A stretch of 36,368 nt of DNA from an uncultured Chryseobacterium sp. (GTDB taxonomy: Bacteria > Bacteroidota > Bacteroidia > Flavobacteriales > Weeksellaceae): NCBI GenBank assembly GCA_913777465.1, contig CAJYRQ010000009.1, positions 1 to 36,368 on the forward strand, read 5' to 3'. The position numbers were made by a program, and so were the translations under genes. Below, in pieces: positions 32,232-36,368 of this stretch. The notes under the pieces are model-generated. The model saw nothing but the letters and a program-made list of their open reading frames with translations. It did not search any database and had not been told where the DNA came from. Position 1 is the first letter of the stretch. Each line of letters opens with the position of its first letter.

Positions 32232-33231
32232 TTTTAAACCAGGCAATAGTTTCTTCAAGTACCTGTTGCCAATGGTTTTCGTTTTCATTGTTTGTAGTAT
32301 TGAGTTTTTCGAAATTATGACTCAGGAGAGGATATACTTTAAAGCTGAAATTTTTTTTATCAGTTAATCTTAATCTGATCAGATCATTGCTGAAAGCAAC
32401 ACCGATATCATTGCTGCCATAAGCGATCAGAATCGGGATTTTTATCTTTTCCAACGCAGCAAAACTTCCGGGAATTGTGAAGGTTTTATATGATCTTAGT
32501 GACAGATCATCCAGCGTATCGCTAAATCGGGTTCTGCGTACAAGCTGATTGTACGAGATATACTCTTGTTCTATTTTCTTTTGTACGGTACTGTCTTGCC
32601 GGGAAATTTCTCCATACCGCATTCTATTTATGCTTTCCTCGTACCGGCCAAAGAGATTAACTGATAAGACGGCAATTTTCTTAATCTTTTTATGGTGGAT
32701 ATGCAATACCACACGTCCTCCCTGTGAATGTCCGATAACGTAAATATTTCTGATTCTTTTGTCTTTTGCATAAATTTTTGTCAGCAGATTTACTTCATCG
32801 GATAAATATTCCAATGTATTATACTTGAAATACGACGTTAAAATTTTCTGATTATCAACCTTAAAGTTATCGTCTAAATCTTTAAAATGTTGGTAAACGG
32901 GAATTTTCGGTTTTGAAATAACGACAAAAATATTTTCCCGGGATAATTGTTTAATATCGAATGGTAATAAAAGAAATTTACCGTTATCGTCTTCCGAAAT
33001 TAAAGAGGATGGATCAGAACCCTGTAAAAAGAAGATTAAATCTTTCTTCCCTTCGGACTCAGGTTCTTTCGTTATTTCTAAAAAGTTAACGGAATCATTT
33101 TTAAATGGTATCCTTTTATGAAAGAGGGTTAAAGAGTCGATGGAATATTTTTTAACCACTTGTTGTCCATAGATGGGGATGATAAATAAAAAATATAAAA
33201 GAATAAAAAATTTATAAGTGTCCGTTTTCAT
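32227..33231 (-). CDS. Secreted or membrane-anchored alpha/beta hydrolase
   Basis: The 334-residue protein begins with a hydrophobic segment (MKTDTYKFFILLYFLFIIPI, then YGQ) that is a signal peptide or anchor. The alpha/beta hydrolase core is complete: the nucleophile Ser169 is in GHSQGG (167-172), Asp275 in AYGSNDIG and His305 in LLSHNF. The substrate (ester, peptide or other) cannot be read. It is AT-rich, lies alone between pyrG and yidC in the opposite direction, and is bracketed by a 22-bp perfect inverted repeat that includes half the pyrG terminator. This suggests that it was inserted or inverted there. No operon partner is seen. Confidence 0.85.
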   Translation of the reverse strand: MKTDTYKFFILLYFLFIIPIYGQQVVKKYSIDSLTLFHKRIPFKNDSVNFLEITKEPESEGKKDLIFFLQGSDPSSLISEDDNGKFLLLPFDIKQLSRENIFVVISKPKIPVYQHFKDLDDNFKVDNQKILTSYFKYNTLEYLSDEVNLLTKIYAKDKRIRNIYVIGHSQGGRVVLHIHHKKIKKIAVLSVNLFGRYEESINRMRYGEISRQDSTVQKKIEQEYISYNQLVRRTRFSDTLDDLSLRSYKTFTIPGSFAALEKIKIPILIAYGSNDIGVAFSNDLIRLRLTDKKNFSFKVYPLLSHNFEKLNTTNNENENHWQQVLEETIAWFKK

Positions 33232-33377
33232 GGTATATCTTTTCTAAGTCTTTAATTTTATCGTATTAATCCTGCTAAATTAAATATTTTATAAGAAACA
33301 TTTTAGAAGTGTCGTTCTCTCCAGGGTATATCAGAAAAAGTAAATTTAAAATCCATACGTCTTATTTATATTTCTAA

Positions 33378-33399
33378 TGATTATTCTCAGCCTGAGTTT
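33378..33399. repeat. Inverted half-copy of the pyrG terminator
   Basis: This 22-base stretch, which includes CTCAGCCTGAG, is the exact reverse complement of 32197-32218. With the intact terminator it forms a perfect inverted repeat around the hydrolase gene. It lacks a second arm, so it is not itself a terminator. Confidence 0.75.
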
Positions 33400-33445
33400 A
33401 TTATATAGTAATATATTAAAGGATAGAGTTTTGATAAAAAAACAG

Positions 33446-33453
33446 TATTTTTG
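33446..33453 (+). promoter_or_regulatory. Candidate -7 box for yidC
   Basis: TATTTTTG fits TAnnTTTG and lies about 62 bases before the yidC ATG at 33516. A TTTG at 33430-33433 is closer than the usual -33 distance, so the match rests mainly on the -7 box. Confidence 0.35.
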
Positions 33454-33515
33454 TCGACTTAAATCAGGTACATGAGATCGTGTACGGAAAAAGATAAAAT
33501 TTAATTAAAGATAAA

Positions 33516-35339
33516 ATGCAACAGAACAACGGACTCGATAAAAGTCAGATTATCAGTTTTGCGGTTTTATGTGTGGTTCTTTTCGGGTTCATGTTTTATT
33601 TCCAGAACAAGCAGTCGAAAGAGGATCAGATGAAAGCTGAGCAACAGAAGACCGAGCAGGTAAAAAATGCCGTAAAACCCACTCAGGCAAACAATATCAA
33701 TCCTAATGTAACGCCGAATTCCATTCAGACCGCTACTTTGGCGAACAATGCACTGAAACTTGAGTTCAATAGTCTGGGAGGGCAGGTTTCTAAAGTAGAA
33801 CTGGTAAAATACAAAGCCTACGATCATAAAACAGATCAGGCAGACCTTCCGCTATACCTGATCACGAAAAACAATTCGAACTACGGATTCCAGTTTAAAG
33901 ACAAAACCGGGAAAACCGTCAATACCAAAGATCTGGTTTTTGCTCCGACGGTTAGCGGGAATGTTGCTACTTTAACAGCTGACTATAATGGGGCAACGAT
34001 TCAGTTCGTTTATACCTTAAATAATAATCCGAAAGCGGAACTGAAAGATCAATATGCCGTAGATTTTAAAGTAAGAACTCAGGGGCTTTCCAAAATCACC
34101 GCCGACAATAAGGCCGATTTCATCTGGGATTACAGTGTCAGAAATCTTGAAAAGGGTAGGGCGCAGGAACAGTCTCATTCTGAGTTCTCTTACGCATTTA
34201 ATAATTATAAAGATTATGACTATGACGGAAGAACCACGATGGATGAAGAAAAAGAAACCCTGAACTGGATTGGTGTTAAGCAACAGTTTTTTGCATCAGT
34301 AATCGAATCCAAAACAGGATTTACCCAAAGCAAAGGAAATCAGGAAAATGTAGAAGAAGGGGAGTATCTGAAAAAATTGAATTACGAAGGCTTCGTGCAA
34401 ATGACCGGCAACGAGCTGAACCAGGACTTCACCTGGTACTTTATGCCGTTGGATTTGCCATTGCTCAAATCATATGATAAAAACTTCGATGAGATCCTTC
34501 CTTTAGGCTGGGCTTTCATCGGATGGATGAACAGAGGGTTCTTTATTCCGATTTATAATTTTATTGCTTCATGGGGATTAACTGCAGGATGGGCTATTTT
34601 TGTATTAACAATTTTGGTTAAACTGATCCTGTCGCCAATTATGTATAAACAGCATAAGTTAAGCGCAATGATGAGGGTGATCCGTCCTGAAATTGACGAG
34701 GTAAACGCCAAATTCAAGGATGCCGATCCTATGAAAAAACAGCAGGCTACAATGGAAGTCTACCGAAAAGCCGGAGTTAACCAGATGGCGGGATGTCTTC
34801 CGGCACTGGTCCAGATTCCGATTTTTTATGCTTTATTCCGTTTCTTCCCGAATTTTATTGATCTGAGAGGAAAAGGGTTCTGGTTTGCCAAAGATCTAAC
34901 GGCTTATGACGATCTGATTAAATTGCCTTTTAAAGTTCCTTTCTTAGGAGATCATTTAAGCATTTTTGCGCTGGCGTGTACGGTGGTGATCTTGATTTAC
35001 ACCGTAATGACTTCAGGAAATATGCAGCAGCCACAACAGGAAGGTATGCCGAATATGAAAGTATTGATGTATATTTTCCCGGTTACATTCCTGTTTTTCT
35101 TAAATACATCTGCATCAGGTCTTTCGTGGTATTATTTCGTATCGAATGCCATTAATATCCTCATCATACTTGTTATAAAATATGTAATTCTGGATGAAAA
35201 GAAAATCCACGCCCAGATTCAGGCCAATAAAGAAAAGCCGAAATCAGAAGGGAAATTCCAGAAGAAAATGCGGGAAATGATGGAAAAAGCTCAACAGCAG
35301 CAGGCCTATCAGGAACAGCAGAAAAATAAAAAGAAATAA
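33516..35339 (+). CDS. yidC: Membrane protein insertase YidC
   Basis: The 607-residue protein has the Gram-negative YidC layout: TM1 at about residues 11-28, then a large periplasmic beta-domain (about 70-320). The conserved insertase core runs from about 340 to 560, with TM segments near 343-372, 425-445, 480-500 and 515-556 and the MAGCLPALVQIPIF segment. Lys369 lies where E. coli has the groove Arg366, still a basic residue inside the membrane. The tail is basic and glutamine-rich (KKMREMMEKAQQQQAYQEQQ). It inserts proteins into the inner membrane with or without SecYEG. It converges on rnhB at a bidirectional terminator (35357-35387). Confidence 0.98.
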   Translation: MQQNNGLDKSQIISFAVLCVVLFGFMFYFQNKQSKEDQMKAEQQKTEQVKNAVKPTQANNINPNVTPNSIQTATLANNALKLEFNSLGGQVSKVELVKYKAYDHKTDQADLPLYLITKNNSNYGFQFKDKTGKTVNTKDLVFAPTVSGNVATLTADYNGATIQFVYTLNNNPKAELKDQYAVDFKVRTQGLSKITADNKADFIWDYSVRNLEKGRAQEQSHSEFSYAFNNYKDYDYDGRTTMDEEKETLNWIGVKQQFFASVIESKTGFTQSKGNQENVEEGEYLKKLNYEGFVQMTGNELNQDFTWYFMPLDLPLLKSYDKNFDEILPLGWAFIGWMNRGFFIPIYNFIASWGLTAGWAIFVLTILVKLILSPIMYKQHKLSAMMRVIRPEIDEVNAKFKDADPMKKQQATMEVYRKAGVNQMAGCLPALVQIPIFYALFRFFPNFIDLRGKGFWFAKDLTAYDDLIKLPFKVPFLGDHLSIFALACTVVILIYTVMTSGNMQQPQQEGMPNMKVLMYIFPVTFLFFLNTSASGLSWYYFVSNAINILIILVIKYVILDEKKIHAQIQANKEKPKSEGKFQKKMREMMEKAQQQQAYQEQQKNKKK

Positions 35340-35356
35340 ATTCTTGCATTAAATAC

Positions 35357-35387
35357 AAAAAAGAGAAGCACATTGCTTCTCTTTTTT
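35357..35387. terminator. Bidirectional terminator between yidC and rnhB
   Basis: AGAGAAGCA (35362-35370) pairs perfectly with TGCTTCTCT (35374-35382) around CAT, flanked by A and T runs on the two sides, so it can act in both directions. Confidence 0.85.
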
Positions 35388-35419
35388 TATTTATAATAAG
35401 GTATAAAATCTATTATGGT

Positions 35420-36004
35420 TTAATCGTACTTCAGCCTAAAGGATTGTCTGTGGTATTTCGTCGGCCCGAATTTTATCAATGCTTCCTGATGCTTTTTAGT
35501 AGCATAGCCAAAATTGGTATCCCATCCATATTCCGGATGCTCGTCATGAAGTTCGATCATCAACTGATCCCGGTAATTTTTAGCCAGAATGGAAGCCGCG
35601 GCAATCGACAATACTTTTGAATCACCTTTGATGATACATTCATGGGGAATAAAATTATATGGATGAAATCTATTGCCATCAACCAGAATCAGTTCGGGCC
35701 TGATGGTTAACTTGTCGAGAGCCTGGTGCATTGCATGAATGCTGGCATTCAATATATTATGTTTATCTATAAATACAGGAGGAAGTTCGGCAATTGCATA
35801 ATCTTTTACGTGGTCTTTTATATAACTGTCAAGATCCATCCTTGTTTTAAAATTCAGTTTTTTTGAATCATTAACTAAATTTTGGTTAAAACTTTCATCC
35901 AATACCACAGCCGCCGCTACCACAGGACCACATAAACAGCCTCTTCCTACCTCATCACACCCCGCTTCTACATAAAAAACCGACCATTTTTTTATTAAAT
36001 CCAT
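35420..36004 (-). CDS. rnhB: Ribonuclease HII
   Basis: The 194-residue protein is a full RNase HII. GCDEVGRGCLCGPVVAAAVV carries Asp17 and Glu18, LILVDGNRF has Asp109, and KGDSKVLSIAAASILAK has Asp128. These four acidic residues form the two-metal active site. The family's C-terminal YGWDTNFGYATKKHQEAL is present. The enzyme cuts RNA in RNA-DNA hybrids and starts removal of single ribonucleotides from DNA. Length is typical. It converges on yidC, and the 364 bases upstream to the window edge hold no gene I can support. Confidence 0.97.
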   Translation of the reverse strand: MDLIKKWSVFYVEAGCDEVGRGCLCGPVVAAAVVLDESFNQNLVNDSKKLNFKTRMDLDSYIKDHVKDYAIAELPPVFIDKHNILNASIHAMHQALDKLTIRPELILVDGNRFHPYNFIPHECIIKGDSKVLSIAAASILAKNYRDQLMIELHDEHPEYGWDTNFGYATKKHQEALIKFGPTKYHRQSFRLKYD

Positions 36005-36368
36005 ACCTGTTTATTTACTCATTTTATAAACGATTGTAAAATTAAATAATTTAGAAATAATGCAACTGATAAATTGTCATTTAAATATGTTTTGAATAAT
36101 CCAAAATATGATGAATTCTTTCTAAAATTATTTAAAATTGTTCAGACATTATTACTTTATTTATGAATTCACTTTTATTAGAATTTTTTCAATCACAAAT
36201 GTTAAAATTTGTAATATCTGAAATTAAATTATATGCAATGCATTGTATTTAATTTTTGTAAAAAAAGAAATTTATTTATAAGGCCCTGTATATCAATATG
36301 TATTCGTTTTTTGGCATGTATTGGACAATATATTATTAATTTAAATTAAATTAGATATCTGGTGTTTT
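36005..36368. other. AT-rich end of the window, no gene seen
   Basis: The 364 bases upstream of rnhB are very AT-rich with stops in every frame. A short palindrome CAATGCATTG lies near 36235-36244. The rnhB promoter must be here, but no clear TAnnTTTG box is found on the minus strand. Confidence 0.5.

Overview
The window looks like chromosomal DNA of a Flavobacteriia member, most like the Chryseobacterium group of Weeksellaceae. The reasons are Bacteroidetes-type promoters (TAnnTTTG), few Shine-Dalgarno motifs, an AT-rich genome, and family choices such as M1 peptidase next to HupE/UreJ and DUF6702, and a 607-residue YidC. The genus is an inference from gene content, not from a search.

Layout. 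(1) 1-11.9 kb: a long minus-strand run of small, mostly unrelated single genes. They include a SUFU-domain protein, an Rnl2-type RNA ligase, a YwqG/DUF1963 protein, a metallophosphoesterase, a DUF4274-ankyrin protein, a DUF2461 protein, a TauD-like dioxygenase and many unrecognised cytosolic proteins. Several belong to families known as immunity proteins of polymorphic toxins, so the run resembles an immunity-gene array with no toxin in view. (2) 12.0-13.9 kb: a secreted Kelch-repeat protein and an XRE-type regulator, among partial copies of an interspersed GC-rich repeat. (3) 13.9-16.0 kb: a very AT-rich two-gene unit, an AAA ATPase plus an RloB-like TOPRIM-type protein, a likely phage-defence module. 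(4) 16.3-20.3 kb: groES-groEL with a four-helix-bundle (S23-type) gene wedged between them. Downstream lies a decayed second copy of the groEL 3' end with its terminator, separated from the real one by two unrelated genes. (5) 20.4-25.5 kb: a secreted hypothetical protein, an M1 peptidase, a HupE-like membrane protein, a toxin-antitoxin pair and a DUF6702 protein. (6) 25.5-28.1 kb: an ACP phosphodiesterase, a REP-associated Y1 transposase framed by two near-identical hairpins, and radA. (7) 28.2-36.0 kb: a small membrane protein, YceI, PAP2, pyrG, an alpha/beta hydrolase between inverted repeats, yidC and rnhB.

The right half is mostly conserved housekeeping: protein folding, CTP synthesis, membrane-protein insertion, RNA-primer removal and recombination repair. 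The left half and the junctions between housekeeping genes carry the accessory DNA. Four junctions (groES/groEL, groEL 3' side, radA 3' side, pyrG/yidC) each show a duplicated or inverted sequence next to an inserted gene. These junction structures and the RNA-ligase-containing immunity array are the main points of interest.
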